Positions 42,661-56,479 of a stretch of 64,000 bases of DNA are shown piece after piece; within the stretch, counting starts at the first letter, position 1; each line of letters starts with the position of its first letter. Position numbers and translations under genes: made by a program. The DNA lies in contig JAPWDM010000001.1 in the NCBI GenBank assembly GCA_035578155.1, positions 8,086,670 through 8,150,669 on the forward strand, in the 5' to 3' direction. The notes below the pieces were generated by a model that saw only the letters and a program-made list of their open reading frames with translations, searched no databases and was not told the DNA's origin. Source of the DNA: Brachynemurus nebulosus (lineage: Eukaryota > Arthropoda > Insecta > Neuroptera > Myrmeleontidae).

Positions 42661-45059
42661 TTATGCAAGAAGACATTAACTTTTTGAATATTTGTTCCAA
42701 GAGATTTTCTATAATTCAAAAATTATTTTCCAAGGTTAACATCAAATCCAAATATTATTAAAATTTAAATGCTTAGGTTTTTTTTATGTTTATGAATGGA
42801 AATACGGTAAATAAGATTCATTTTTGAAATATAAAAAAAAACTAAATCACAGTTTTTCAAGTGATTTGGATACATAAATAGTGCGTAAGAGAAGAATAAC
42901 TGAGAGAAGAAAATAATATTTATTTTAATAATATAGCAATATTTCTTAATAACTGTGGTAGATTTACTGTCCAATATACTATATTAAATTTACTGGAAAA
43001 TGATTTGCTTATTTTGTTTCTTCTTTCTTTATTTGCTTATATTATGGTTGTAATTTGGAAGTAAAAGTCTTACTTTTCTCCTTTATACCTCTACTGATAT
43101 TCTGAAGAATCTCCTTTAACGTTCTTCAATTTAAACTTTTTAGTTCTACTTATTGTTAGCTTCCATTATAAAAAACTGGCGAGAGATGTGGAAGTGAAAA
43201 CGGAAGTATAAAATGTTATGAAATTTTCAAATGGCAACAGAAAGAGATATCTCTTACATAACTAATCCAAATTACGAGAAATACTTTTTATTCCGTTCAC
43301 TTGTACTTCTATTCCAATTTCCTTCCTCTAAAGTTTCTCCTAACTATAAGAACAAATAAGAAATTTATTACACGAGTTTATGGAACATTATTAACTATTA
43401 TTTTTAGACAGATTTCAAGGTCATATCTGTTTTACTTTAATACCAAATAGTAATAATGGTAACAAGTAGATAGTAGTGATGCTGCTAGGAAAATACACTA
43501 ATGCTTTGTTTAAGTCTGTTCTGTACAAGTTTTTGAATTTTCTCGAAGGCTTGATAGTCAGTAGCAACGATTTGTGTGACGACAACGAACAACAGCTTAT
43601 TATAAATCAAATTTGTTGAATTGATACAGGAAAAGTTAAAATCGATTATTCGGTCATATTTAACAGATCAATCTACAGAATTACATAAAAATGAAGGTTT
43701 CTTTTTTTGCCCCGTAGGCTTTCCCATATAGCAATTATTCGATTGCGATTCGATCCAATTACTTGAAGGTTTCTAAGTTGATACAATAATTTTACAAATT
43801 TTACAAAGGGTGGCGTGTGAATCGTTTCAACTAATGTATGTATTTCATACAGTTTATTGGGATGAAACTTTTACTGAGTTGTTGTGCGCATGCCCGTGAA
43901 CGTTTCTGAATTAGTACAACCACTTTACAGTAGGTGAAAAGCAGGTTAGTTCAACTAACGTGTATTGTATTCAATGTAATTTTTAATTTTATTTTTTATA
44001 TTTCAAACGGATAAAAAGACAAAAATGCTTGCCATATTGCAAGATCATTTAAAATTTTAGTACTTTATAATTTGAATATAAAAAATGAAACATGCTACTG
44101 ATCCTTCACATAAATTTAAAAACATTTTTTAAACTTATTCAGACCATTATTGTATAACCAGTACTTTACGTAATATTATAGAGATATTCAAGTAATAGGA
44201 GAGGAAACAAATAAAATGAGAATTACGCTGTAAAATAAGGTTCCAGAATATCTTCCAATCATATACTTGAATACATCACTAAAACATAATAACGACATTC
44301 ACCAATTAAATATAACTATATGCGTATGTAATATCATTTTGAGTAAGTTTACTTGCATTAAATTAGTAGACGGAAAGAGGAGGAGTACCAAACGCTGCGT
44401 CTAATACTTAATGTAAGAATTAGTTGAGGTACTATAAACTGAGCGAGAAAACAAGAACCTTGTACAGATCGATTTATATTATTCTCAACGAAGACAACCA
44501 ATTCACTCGTATGACATGAATAATAAACTTCACATGTTTCATATGTACAGTTTCAACTGTCAATTAGTAATATTCGAACAGTTGAACATTGTCGTCTTAT
44601 TTAATTATATACAATATTATCTTCGCTGAATATTATATTATACTATGGTATATATTATATACTCAGGGCATAAGTACATATTTACCTCTGAAATGTCTAG
44701 GTTTTGAAGATTTTTCACCTATAATATCCACGACAAAATGAAATTAGTAAAATATTAATGTTGGGAGGTCAGTCACTAACTAAAGAATGACTTATTATAG
44801 GTAAGTACTACATAATTTTAACACATAATTGAGAGACGCGGATAAAATTTCGATATTTGGTCGGGTGTAGAACTTTTAAGTTTTCAAAAAGTTTCCATTC
44901 GTAATTTTCAAGAAATTTCAAGAATATATTTTGTTTTTGAAGCAAGTTAAAAAATATAGGCAATGACTTCACATAAAAAAAAAGTGGAATAAAAAATATA
45001 CCTATCCTTCTTTTTTAATTTCAAAATTGTTGATATGTTTGTGAACCATATTAATGTAT
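42661..45059. other. Unassigned AT-rich stretch
   Basis: About 2.4 kb in which I recognise no gene, RNA or mobile element. Confidence 0.45.
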
Positions 45060-45292
45060 GGCGACCTTTTGTTCGTATTTAGACATACGTCAGGTTACTT
45101 ATAATGTCCAGCTGAACTGAATTTAAACACACGATTTATTTTGGTATACATGACCAAACCATTCTCTTAATAATTAACAATTTATTACATAGTGATTAAG
45201 AAATTGTCAAACTGGATCGGCTCGGTCTCGAACCCAGAAAACCCTGATAATCGGTTAGGTGCTTTTATCACTAACTGTAAGCTATTCGATCC
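45060..45292 (-). mobile_element. tRNA-derived SINE with body (GGATCGG family)
   Basis: Minus-strand head 45292-45213: GGATCGAATAGCTTACAGTT, box B GGGTTCGAGACC and end CGATCC. It continues leftward with AGTTTGACAATTTCTTAATC, ACTATGTAATAAATTG, and the body GGTTTGGTCATGTATACCAA ... AATTCAGTTCAGCTGGACAT. This copy shows the full order head, tail hairpin, body. The head has a few extra bases near the D arm. Confidence 0.78.
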
Positions 45293-46215
<923 letters not shown>

Positions 46216-46342
46216 TGCTCTTACCCTCCTCACCCGCTCTGAAAATATATACATATATAGGATAATCATAATGAATTCATATTTTCCACCATTTACATAA
46301 TTTTGTGATGTTACAAAAATTTTCATATATTCGATGATCATC

Positions 46343-46347
<5 letters not shown>

Positions 46348-46373
<26 letters not shown>

Positions 46374-46574
46374 TATTGTTTAGATGCGCCACAACTAAGG
46401 TGATATGCATCATTTTTAGATAGTACTATTGTTTTTGATGATAGAAGAATGATTACTGATAATTAAAGTGTGAGGTATGGTAATGTTGGAAATGAAGAAT
46501 CTCCCCCGGTCGGTTTCGAACTCACGATCTACTAGACAAGACCGGAGACGCTAACCACATAACCAACTCGGGGT
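46348..46574 (-). mobile_element. Complete tRNA-derived SINE with poly(A) tail and 12-bp TSD
   Basis: Minus-strand unit: head CCCCGAGTTGGTTATGTGGT, TAGCGTCTCCGG and box B GAGTTCGAAACCGACC, then a body of about 130 bp, ending in a run of more than 20 A (the T-run at 46350-46374). TCATCGTGCATT occurs on both sides (46338-46349 and 46575-46586). The head belongs to a different tRNA lineage from the GGATCGG family. A long pure A tail and an exact TSD point to a young insertion made by LINE-type reverse transcription. Confidence 0.92.
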
Positions 46575-46708
46575 TCATCGTGCATTGTTCGTTCTCTCAC
46601 TGCTTCTGTTCTCAAACACATCTAATTTTCATTTTTCTTATTCATTCACATAGAAACAAAATGCATTTTCCAGTTTTACTTAACTTTCTTTTTTTACTTT
46701 CATACATA

Positions 46709-47987
46709 GGGTTGACCGGGGTAATTGTGAACGGTGCCTATAATTTCTAAAATAACATTAATATTGTTAAAAATCAAATCTTAGTATGTTTTCCTTCCCT
46801 TTCTTAATATGCTATTAAAATTTGATAGCAATTCTCCAAGTACTAGTATCTTTTTTTATTTTGAAAAAACGCAAACTTTTATGTATCTTACTTTGACCAA
46901 TCCTCAAAAAAATTTTTTTTTAAATACAATTTCTTTTTTTAAAAGGTAAGAAATGGTTAAAAGTACTTCTAAAGAAGTGATTTAAATCTAAACCCTGAGA
47001 AAGTTCCTTATTAATTGCTAAAGAAATAGGACAATTTATTTCCAATTCACAATTACCCCATGATTTTAAAATTGTGGGGTAATTATGAACGTCATTCACA
47101 AATGCCCCCATTCGATCAAAAATTTCAGTAATGTTCTTTTCAGAGTTGATGAAGATGCTGGTGACATTATTGTACAAGTTTCCGTTGTACAAACAATACA
47201 AAAAAAAAAAAATTGTGTAAAGAGCGATGATTTGTGTATAAATCTACGAATTCATTGCTGTACTCCCTTATCCAATAACAACTTACAAAAACAGAAAAAT
47301 TACTTGTTTTCAATGTCTCTGTGAGTTTCCAAGGGCAGTAGGATTAATACAAAACCATTTTTTTTTTTATTTAAAGTATTTGACCTAATAGATTGTTGTT
47401 TTTTATTCATGTTAAGCAACTGTATTCCCTTGAAAAAGTCTCATTTTCCTTGTTTTTGTGTGAAAAGCTTGTAATTTTTTTACTTTTTATTTGATAAAAT
47501 AACAAAATATCATCAAAATATCATTTTTAATTTGTAATAAATTTGTTCCTACAATTTTTGTTATTTTTATTTAACCTTGATTTTTGGTACAAATTTGAGG
47601 TATGGATAACTTGCATTAAACAAAGAGAAATTGAGACCGCTAAAGTATGACGAAAAATTTGAAAGTGGGGTAAATGTGAAGAATTTAAGTTGGACTTTAC
47701 TCTGATGTACCTCACTTCTCTTGTAATCCATTCTAAATAATTTTTCTGATGGCATTCATTTTTACTCCAAAATTCATAAAATTTGCAAAACCGCACCGGG
47801 GAAATGTGAATGGCTTATAAAATTTTTGTTTTTCATACGAATTTGCTCAAAATTCGTGTGGTGCATCCTGAATAATGTAGAATTAAAAATAAATCAACCA
47901 TAGTGTGATATATGAAATAAAAAATACTTAAAACAACGCTTTTATCTCAGTTCATGAAAATCCATTCACAATTACCCCGGTCAACCC
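46709..47987. mobile_element. TA-flanked element with repeated GGGGTAATTGTGAA motif
   Basis: 1279 bp between TA at 46707-46708 and 47988-47989. The ends GGGTTGACCGGGGTAATTGT and (inward from the right) GGGTTGACCGGGGTAATTGT are identical over at least 24 bp. The motif GGGGTAAtTGTGAA recurs forward at 47075, 47665 and 47795 and reversed at 47046, besides the two termini. No transposase is recognisable; the open frames inside (46920-47201 minus, 47085-47324 plus, 47527-47796 minus) show no conserved domain to my eye. Grouped with the pogo-like elements by architecture and TA target. Confidence 0.75.
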
Positions 47988-48544
47988 TACATTGAATGAA
48001 TGTATTGCGTTATTATTATATTGTATAAAAATTCAAACAGTTTTCATATCGTATTGGTGTTATGTAGTATTGTAGTGTATGTAATATTTATAATGAATTG
48101 CTCTTTTCATTTTGTAAATGTCTGTTTTATTATATTTAATATAGAATTATTTCTGGATAAAATGTTTCGGGAAATGATGAAATATCAGTTTCAAGATATA
48201 GGTACATATTTTTTGAAAATGAATATGACATAAAATAAAATTTTTTGAATAATAACTTTGTAAAGTGGGAAATTTGGTACTACAGATCAATTTTAAGGGG
48301 ATAATCGTTACCTTATATTCAGAATTTGTAAATTTAGGTAGTAATGAAAAATTGATTGATACTATAGAACTACTGCAAATTCCGATTTTTATTTTTATTC
48401 AAGTTTGTTGTAGGTATATTGCTAAATTATTAAGTAATTCCTATTAAAAGGTACTGCATGAGTACATGAATCTAATTACAAAATTTTTAATAAAAGGTCG
48501 AATCATATTTATAAATGTCAGTATCAATAAAATACAGCTAAATC

Positions 48545-49050
48545 TTTTTTTATGCGATTTCTTTTATGTGATTTTTTTATACGGTTTTTAAAAAAAAATT
48601 GTCATTAAAATATATAATGTGAATCAAAATCAAAGGAACAGAAAGAGACTTATACATTTACTATAATAATTTTCTTTAATAAAAATACTTTTTAATGGTT
48701 TTTTAGCATTTAATCAGTACATTGCATAAGAACATAAGTATTATTTAATTTTTTTACAGATACATTTTTCACTATTTTCGTAATATTATAAAAATGAAAT
48801 AAAATGTTCCCACGTATAAATTAATGCTTTAACTTGTTTAGAAAAGCAACTTCTAAGGAAATCATGAGGTTTTGAGCCTTTCGTATTATTTATTTTCGAT
48901 CGAACTTTTTTTATGCGGTCTCGATCCATCGCATAAAAAGTTCTTTTTACAATCTGGACTGAACTTTTTTATAGTTATTTATGATTATGATATTTCAGAA
49001 TATATTTTTTTGGTGCGATTTTTTTATGCGGTCCCTATCTCCTACGCGCT
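48545..49050 (-). repeat. Dispersed repeat family C, copy 3 (inverted)
   Basis: The minus strand reads GATAGGGACCGCATAAAAAA, then TCGAGACCGCATAAAAAAAG, TTTCCTTAGAAGTTGCTTTT, TTATGTTCTTATGCAATGTA and finally TCACATAAAAGAAATCGCAT. It aligns with copy 1 almost throughout and shows a further cluster of the motif at its far end, so the motif borders both ends of the family. A single related motif, CGGCGGATAGGTGCCG, occurs near 50730-50745 on the minus strand. Confidence 0.75.
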
Positions 49051-49289
49051 AAGCACGATGACTCCATAAAATTTATCTTGACTCTGTAGTACCGTGAATA
49101 ATACTATCGAAATTGGTTATTTCAACACCATTAAGCAACCTCAGTCTAACCCGGATACAATACAATATACCAAAATCGATTAAATCTCTCTGCTATTAAG
49201 TCTCCAGTTTAGAATTTTTTAGAAGAAAAAGCATTGCCACATAATTAAATGTTGCTTTTTTATATTGTTGACATAGATGAGTCATCTAT

Positions 49290-49455
49290 GAGTTAGATTT
49301 ACCCTAAGTGCCGCCCTGGGCATTGTGAAAACATGAAAATAACGTCTGCCATTCCTTAAAAAGAAAAGGATCTAACCTTTTCCTACAAAAAATAACTGAC
49401 GACCAAAAAAAAATTTTTGTTTTTTAAATTAGCATCTAGTGCCTAATACGGCCCT
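49290..49455. mobile_element. Degenerate hAT-like MITE (CAGGGCCGG family)
   Basis: GATTTACCCTAAGTGCCGCC, AAAAAATAACTGACGACCAA and the right end TAATACGGCCCTG match the element at 11111-11342. The left CAGGGCCG tip is mutated and no TSD is visible, so this is an older copy. Confidence 0.68.
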
Positions 49456-50965
49456 GCCAATAACTATTGTTTTATTTATACCGATTTCAAAGTTAACAAG
49501 GAACCTATAATCTTTTGTTTTGATTAAAATAGTAATGATCATAAAAGTCATCTCATGAAATTGTACCTTTTATAAAAGAATAGTCAGTTATCTTTTGTGT
49601 TACAGGGAAAGTAATTTAAAAAAAAACTTAATCATAACCATACAAAGAAGCTAGATAAATTATGAAATATCATCTAAACAACTCTATAGAATACAAAAAA
49701 AGGGAAAAGAAAATAACTGTTTTGAGTTTTCACTAGAATAACTAGAAGTAGGTTTTAAAACGTAATTTTCAACTGACATTTAATTTCGTTTTGACTACAA
49801 AAATAATCATTATATTTTTCATATTTCTCTGGTAATTTTTCTCTCATTTACTTCAGCTTCAAGTAAGTAAGTTCATAGTATGAGTATTCTGTTTATAATC
49901 AGTTAATCACATAGTAATCGTCAGAGGTCATTTATGAAAATTAACCACTTTTTATTTATAAATGAACTGAATCAAAGTGTTTTAAATTGTTGGCTCCATA
50001 TGGTGGAGTTTTATTTATTTTTCAGTAGCAATAACAAGAAAACAAAGAAGATAACTATTTTATAAATGAAAATACGAGGAAATGTATGAAAATAGATTTT
50101 AAAACAGTGTTTTGATTTTTACTGTGTTTATTATTGTTATTTATTAAGAAACCATTCAGTTGAATGGGCAAGTGGCTCAAAACAGTTGCAAAAACTTTAA
50201 ACGCTTCTGCAATAAAATTATGGAAAATGCTCTATAACATACCTTCATCCATTTGTGCCCAATCCTCAATTACAGAAATCCGCAATAATGCCAAATTTGT
50301 CCAAGTGAGGAATAAAATCTTGCAAAATTTATACTTCTACTCTTACTTGATGTTGTTCCATTCCTTCTGAATAATTCCAGAAATTAAAACGGAAAAAGAT
50401 GTTTAATCTTTGTTGTTTAGTACGCGTATAGGATTCAATTATTTAAAATTAGTTTTTATTGTATGAGAATGAAAATATTGAGAATGGCATTACTCAGATG
50501 GAACAATTCAAAACTTTGCTTGGGATGAAACTGCCTGTAGGAGAGAATAACAAGTATCTACTGTGATTTTTTATTTCGTATATTAATTTCAGCAGTTGCG
50601 TTATAGGGGTAAAAGAAATTTGAAAAAGTTTTTTTACAATCTGCAACGAAATAAACTTTTTATTTATTATTAACTTTTATTTATGAAATTTTTGTACTTA
50701 TATTTGTTTGTTTATGTGATTGTTGTTTTACGGCACCTATCCGCCGCATAAAAAGGGAGACGAACTAGATAAGATATTTTGAATCTAACAACATACTCAA
50801 CTCATACCAAAGTGGATTCCTAATTGATGAAAACTTCTGATATTTTATTTGAAATATTATAAATAGGTAGGTACGTACCAAATTTCATCTCAACCAGAAT
50901 CTTGGCTAGGCTAAATGTTTATTTTTACTGAACTATTATATAAGCTATTTTGGCACAATCAAAGA
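49456..50965. other. Unassigned AT-rich stretch
   Basis: No gene recognised. The last 8 bases are the left TSD of the next element. Confidence 0.4.
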
Positions 50966-51185
50966 CAGGGCCGGACCTACAATTATTATGAGAGGAGCGG
51001 AACTTTGCTGTTGCCGCCCTTCCTGAGAAAAATGACAAATTCGCATTCGACAAGGCGCACCAATATTTTAACTTTTTCCCTGCAAAAAGCAAGTGACGAG
51101 CAAAAAAAAAAAAAAAAAAAACAAAAAACAGAAAATTCAACTCAGGAGGTAGTAGGGGCACTACTACCTCCTAGATCCGGCCCTG
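50966..51185. mobile_element. hAT-like MITE (CAGGGCCGG family), perfect 8-bp TSD
   Basis: 220 bp from CAGGGCCGGACCTAC to TAGATCCGGCCCTG, with ATCAAAGA directly repeated at 50958-50965 and 51186-51193. The interior shares AAGTGACGAGCAAAAAAA with the copies at 11111 and 49290. Non-coding; overlapping frames on both strands come from the A-rich core. Confidence 0.93.
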
Positions 51186-51193
51186 ATCAAAGA

Positions 51194-52391
51194 CAACCAT
51201 AAAGTTAACATTTTAATTCTTTAGCGAGTACTGTATGTGTTATTTTTGTAATCTCGGATGCAGTTTGAGAATCCAAGGTTTTCAGTCTCGGATGTTTAAC
51301 CATTCATGGCGACAAAAGGAACCTAACGGACTGAATAAATTACTTTTACAACCGAAAAAATGGAAAAAATGGAAAAAATGAATAAAAAATGCAAAAATTC
51401 TTGGAAACTACATTTGTAATAAGAATAAATAGTAGATTACTTACATTCTTAGGAAGGTAAGTAAACTTCTATGACTTGTTATTTTCTGTAACTACAGTAG
51501 CCAGAAAATAGAATGGTAAATGTTGCTTACGTGTCAAGTTCGCTGCTATACAAATGTCGACTTGTGACTCAAGAGGTTGAAAAAAAATTATTTTGTAAAA
51601 CTAATCATGAAAGTTTTCATACGCGATACAAATTTTTATAACCTTACTATTTATTTTCAAAATAAAATAATATGAAAATGAAAATGAACAATAAAATCGT
51701 AAAATAATATTTAAATTTATAAAATGTATACACATAATGGTATAAAGTATAATATAGATATGATGCGCGGGCGAGTAAAATGGAACAGTTTTACCACGCT
51801 GTGTGTCATAATGATCAATTCCATGAAATACCATAAAATTCTTAATATCGTTTTGAATTGGAATTTTAATATGGCGCTATTAATTAAGTGATGAATAAGA
51901 TAAATCGTACAATTGCTGTCTTAATTTGCTAAATATTATTTTGTATATGAAATATGTACCGATAGATGTGAGACAGAGTTAACCATCACGCCCGCACAAT
52001 AAGTACGAGCGAGATGGCAATATTGTGGAAACTGATGATGTTTTTATCTGTCTGCACTGCAGTAATACGATTGTATGTATGTATGTATGTATGTATGTAT
52101 GTATACGGATACGGATATATATGGAACATAACGAACGGTTAATATGTCCAGAGCGTAACCTGGGCTTGTTGGTTCATAGTCTCCAGTTTATTCTTGCAGC
52201 TTTAACCAACAACAACAACAACCAATATTCTGCTTTGATGCTTTGACCGTCTCCATAAAACGTACAGGATGAATTATATTCTTCAAGATTTTTATCAAAT
52301 TATACTTTGACGTGGCTGAAAATTATATCAAAATTGTTTGTGAATTTTGAACAAAGTAATAATAATATAATGCGATGTAAAATATTTTATA
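51194..52391. other. Mostly unassigned stretch
   Basis: No gene recognised. Contains a short ATGGAAAAA tandem near 51359-51385 and the (GTAT)n tract at 52073-52104. Confidence 0.4.
52073..52104. repeat. (GTAT)n microsatellite
   Basis: Eight tandem GTAT units. Confidence 0.97.
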
Positions 52392-52941
52392 CTAGCTGTA
52401 CCCGTGACGTCGTTCGCGTGACCTATTGTTATAAAATAAATGAAAAGTATATTAGTGAATAATTATAGAGAACTTGCATAGAACAATAATTTTTGCGTAA
52501 TGCATGGACATGTTTACAATGGTTTTTATATTTTCCCAAGGGAAGGAGACATTTTATCGGAATAAAAGGTATCCTATATGTTGACGCAGGTAATAAGTTA
52601 TCACCACACCAAATTTCATAAAAATCCGTTCAATAGTTTTTACGTAACGTGTGCACATGCTCAAAATGGTTTTTCTATTTTCCCGAGGGAATGAGACATT
52701 TTCCCGAAATAAAAAGTACCTTGGATCTTGACCCTGGTAATAAGTTATCACCACAATAAATTTCATTAAAATCCGTTCAGTAGATTTTGCGTGATGCGTG
52801 AACAAACAGACAGACAGACAAAAATTTTAAACATCGCTGTTTCGATATTTACATCGATAACTATTTACAGTACCAGTAAAATTTTCAAAAAATATTCCAT
52901 GTACAGAAATGGTCTCGTTACAGATTTATTGTATGTATAGA
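52392..52941 (-). mobile_element. Non-autonomous Helitron, inverted copy
   Basis: On the minus strand it starts TCTATACATACAATAAATCT and ends CGTCACGGGTACAGCTAG, inserted between A and T (52942 and 52391 on the plus strand are T and A). The 3' hairpin CGAACGACGTCACG is present. The interior repeats a block twice: CATTCCCTCGGGAAAATAGA and CTTCCCTTGGGAAAATATA, each preceded by text about ACGGATTTTNATGAAATTTG. It is about 90 bp longer than the copy at 18624-19081. No Rep/helicase. Confidence 0.88.
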
Positions 52942-53045
52942 TAAATTCTTCAATTATGTAGTTTACAACTAATCTCGACATTAAAAGTAAGTATAAGCGG
53001 ATTTGTAAAAAGAAATACAGCGGAGTAATTAAAAACTATCAAAAT

Positions 53046-53250
53046 GGATCGGCTGGGATTCGAATCCAAGATTTCCTGATATACAGTTAGGCGCTCTGCC
53101 ACTAGGCTACCGATCTCTGTACCAGAGAGTCTTTTAATGTCCAGCGAAACTGAACTTGAACACATGGCTCACTTTGGTATACGTGACCAAATCATTGTTT
53201 TAATTAGAATTCACATAGTGATTGAAAAATTATCGAAAAAATATACGAAA
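53046..53250 (-). mobile_element. tRNA-derived SINE head with a second SINE body upstream
   Basis: Minus-strand head 53115-53046: GATCGGTAGCCTAGTGGCAG (box A), CCTAACTGTATATCAGG, box B GGATTCGAATCCC, end GATCC. Unlike 45060-45292, the body block GGTCACGTATACCAAAGTGA ... AGTTTCGCTGGACATT lies upstream of this head (to 53250). The locus may be a head-to-tail pair in which the upstream SINE lost its own head. Confidence 0.72.
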
Positions 53251-54007
53251 TTGAAATAAAATACAGACGACTGTTTTTCTGTTCATATTAAGCATCGAAA
53301 TTTCGTAAACTCTATGCCATTTTCGCTTTGGAAAATAATTTACCGGATATTTAAAAGGAAACTGATTTTTTGTAATTTCTTCAAAAATTGTAGAAACAAT
53401 TTTTTGTAGATTATTTTGCCGTGAAAGTTTTTGAAATAAAACCTGTCATAATAAAATTATGATTAGTAGGAGCAGAGTTTTTGATGTCAAGACTTTTTTA
53501 AATTATTTCTACTCTCTGTCATAATCAGTTTTACAAATTAAACTAAAAAAAAGGACAAATTAACTTCTTTTCTTCTTAAAGAAATTTCCAAAATTGCCTT
53601 TATTGTCGCTCGTTTAAAGGTGCCATCACTTAGAAAAATGAAGGTAAATGTGGTGTATGCAGATGATGCAGAGAAATTAGTTATTTTTCAAATTCATCTA
53701 AACAATAATTATCTTGATATTTATCAATTTATCATCCATTATGATTTTGAGGATATTGTTAAAGGAAAAACGGGGTTCCTTTACACCAGCTGGAAAATAG
53801 TTTTGGCGACATAAAATAATTTATTTTTTGTAACGGATATTATTACATTCTTGTTGTATGTTCTTGTAATTCGTGTAACTAGAACTAAATTAATATTTTA
53901 AGTTGTGCAAAGTAACCCGGTCCTACTATGTACTTCGTATCATTTTTATGTCATCGAAGGATGACATATTAATATCGTTGTGTGATCATAGTGGGGGAAA
54001 CATTATT

Positions 54008-54063
54008 ACAGAGTTGTATATCCATATTGAATAATTATAGAGTTGTACATCCATATTGAATAA
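54008..54063 (+). repeat. Short tandem duplication
   Basis: AGAGTTGTATATCCATATTG AATAATTAT is followed by AGAGTTGTACATCCATATTG AATAAAA. Further AGAGTTAACAA echoes follow to 54105. Confidence 0.75.
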
Positions 54064-55451
54064 AAGCAAGAGGGCTGTAGAGTTAACAACTATAGAGTTA
54101 ACAAAAAATCATAACTTAACACTTTCACTGAGGTGACATTACTTAGTTCGTGTTAAAAACACGCACTTAACGAATTTTTTTGAAATATTTAATGGTATAA
54201 AAGGGATATTATATCAGTTTAGAACAGTTTCCTGACTAAATAAGAAAATATTACAGAGAATATAAGACTGTTTAAAAAAAACAAAAAAAAAAAAAACATC
54301 TGAAAATGGAGCAAAAGTCACTTGGTTTTACGGTATCAAGGTAGACGATAGATAGTAGATAGGAATAAATCCAAGTTTGGAGAAAAACATTGTCAACTGT
54401 CTCTTCAATATAGGCATCCTATCACTGAGTACTGAATCGAATATATTAACATATGTTTCCTAGCGAAGAGATACCACAGGCAATAAATGGTGAAGCATGA
54501 CTCAATTTTACTACACCAAACTTGTAACCACGGAGACTTGTTTATAAATATTAGATAAACATGGATTAAGCATTAAATTAATGGTTTGACCGCCATTACA
54601 GTAATCACATCAGTCAATTTTTTTGCTTCAATTTCTTCATGTAATACACAGGATCTTTCTAGTCGATTTTCTCCTCAATGCATCCTACAGACATTATTTG
54701 TTACGCCGCGTTCCCACCTTTAAAAAAGTGACGACAATCGAAGTGAAATACCGAGAGGTTCATCCTATATACCACACTTCCTAACTTTCTTCATATAATA
54801 ATACATATCTATATAGAATTAAACAATATTATTTTATAACAGTATTAATACAGCGATATTATAGTATCTTAACATTTTAGTATAGTCAAAAACATGTAAG
54901 TATATCCTTATGAGCAACCAGACATTTCTAACTATATATGTTGTTGCTGCTGTTTTCTTCTTTGTTACAATGTTGGTAATACGTCGGTTGGTACTGGTAT
55001 TGTCATTAAGGTGTGTTGAATTTGTTACTACGCTATCTGCTGGTAAATCAAACAAATAAGTAACTTTGTACGTCATGAATATGATGACTTTTATATGAAT
55101 ATCATTATTATTATTATTATTAGAATAATGAATTTTGTATTTTGTTATATTCAGTTGCTTTTTCTTATAGTTTAGCTGTTGTCGAGAAATATGTATACGA
55201 ATAAGTAATGAAAACTAGAATTTCTTAATGATTCATGTTTCACTGACGAGAAAGTATAAAAAAAAGCAAAAGTTGTCGAATATTGTTTGGGAAAAAGTTA
55301 ATGCTAGTTTTCATTTTATAGTAGTTGTTACTATATAGAATAAAGGTTCTTACACCAAAAATTGGATTAATTTTGTCTGAGAGTAATGTGGTAGTTTTTT
55401 TTTTTTTTACTTAAACCTAGCTGTCCATTTTGGAATTTAATAAATTGTCAT

Positions 55452-55479
55452 TAATAATAATAATAATAATAATAATTTC
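55452..55479. repeat. (AAT)n microsatellite
   Basis: About nine AAT units; a shorter (ATT)n tract lies near 55103-55121. Confidence 0.93.
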
Positions 55480-56479
55480 TATTTTTACGTTCAACTCGAA
55501 TACATTTTATTAAAATCTTTGCCAGGAAGCTTTTATAAGCGCAAAATATATTTGCTAACGCGACTTGGTGGACGATTTGATAACAAGCTTTGACATGCTA
55601 AAACAGTTTTTTGCCTTTTTTCGCAGATCTTCGACTAGATTTTGTATAAAAATAAGTTTTTAGTCATTTTTCTGTTGGTGAATTTGGTGAAACTGTAATT
55701 TTTGGCAAGTGGAATAAGCGTTGTAAGAATTGAAAAAATAATATTTTGGAAAAAAGACATTTTCGTAGAGTTTGATTTAACCAAGTTCTAAACCATTTAC
55801 AGGTATATTTATGGGCTCTAACTTTTCCTAAAGAGTTGTAATAACCTGTGCAATGTATGCGCCTATCATTAAATAATTCAAAGTCTGCGAAAAAATGACC
55901 GGAAAAATAACAATTTTTTTTTAACACAAAAAACTATTTTTGACCTACTTTGCTCGCCATTTTGAAGTACTTCTACAATAATTCAGCTCCTTAAAAATAG
56001 ATTAATTTTACGGATTTTTTTATTTTCTTTCTCTATAATTTTCCTCCCAGGTACTATTTTTCTCGCGTGAACATCAAATTCGCTTGAATTATAATAATGC
56101 TTCCGTAATTACGTCAGTTATCATAAGCAAATTTCAATAATATTTAAATATACATAAAAAAAAAAAAACGTTTAATTTGAACTATTGACTGCTTACTGTG
56201 CGGAACCCTAATTGAGCGGGCCGACACACTCTTGGCCGATTTTATTATTTTAAATTTCAATGATTTTTTTTGGAGCAATTTGTTTAATTTTAGCAAGCTA
56301 TTTAAAAAATTTGTTTAAACGAAACATAATCATATTTTCGCGAATCAAGGTGTACTTTCATGTACAATAGCATATTCTGCTGAACAAGAAAGTGCGCCTG
56401 GTCTAATAATCCAAAAATTGTTAATCCAAAAATAACCCACGTTTGTGTGAATGTGTAAAATACTAATAACAAGAACATA

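Larger units (their letters stand above)
53251..56471. other. Mostly unassigned AT-rich stretch
   Basis: No gene recognised. It contains a 33-bp tandem duplication at 54008-54063 and (ATT)n-type tracts near 55103-55121 and 55452-55479. A frame at 53620-53814 includes the residues YADD but lacks every other reverse-transcriptase motif. Confidence 0.4.

Noticed and set aside
47085..47324. Frame inside the 46709-47987 element as transposase
   Set aside because: I could not match any HTH, DDE or Cys-rich motif on either strand.
47599..47755. DYKRSEVH-like string on the minus strand as a pogo N-terminus
   Set aside because: Only the YKR residues fit; no helix-turn-helix follows.
53620..53814. 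YADD residues, reminiscent of a reverse-transcriptase active site
   Set aside because: None of the other RT blocks surrounds it, upstream frames are closed, and it starts at a non-ATG codon. Four residues are not enough.
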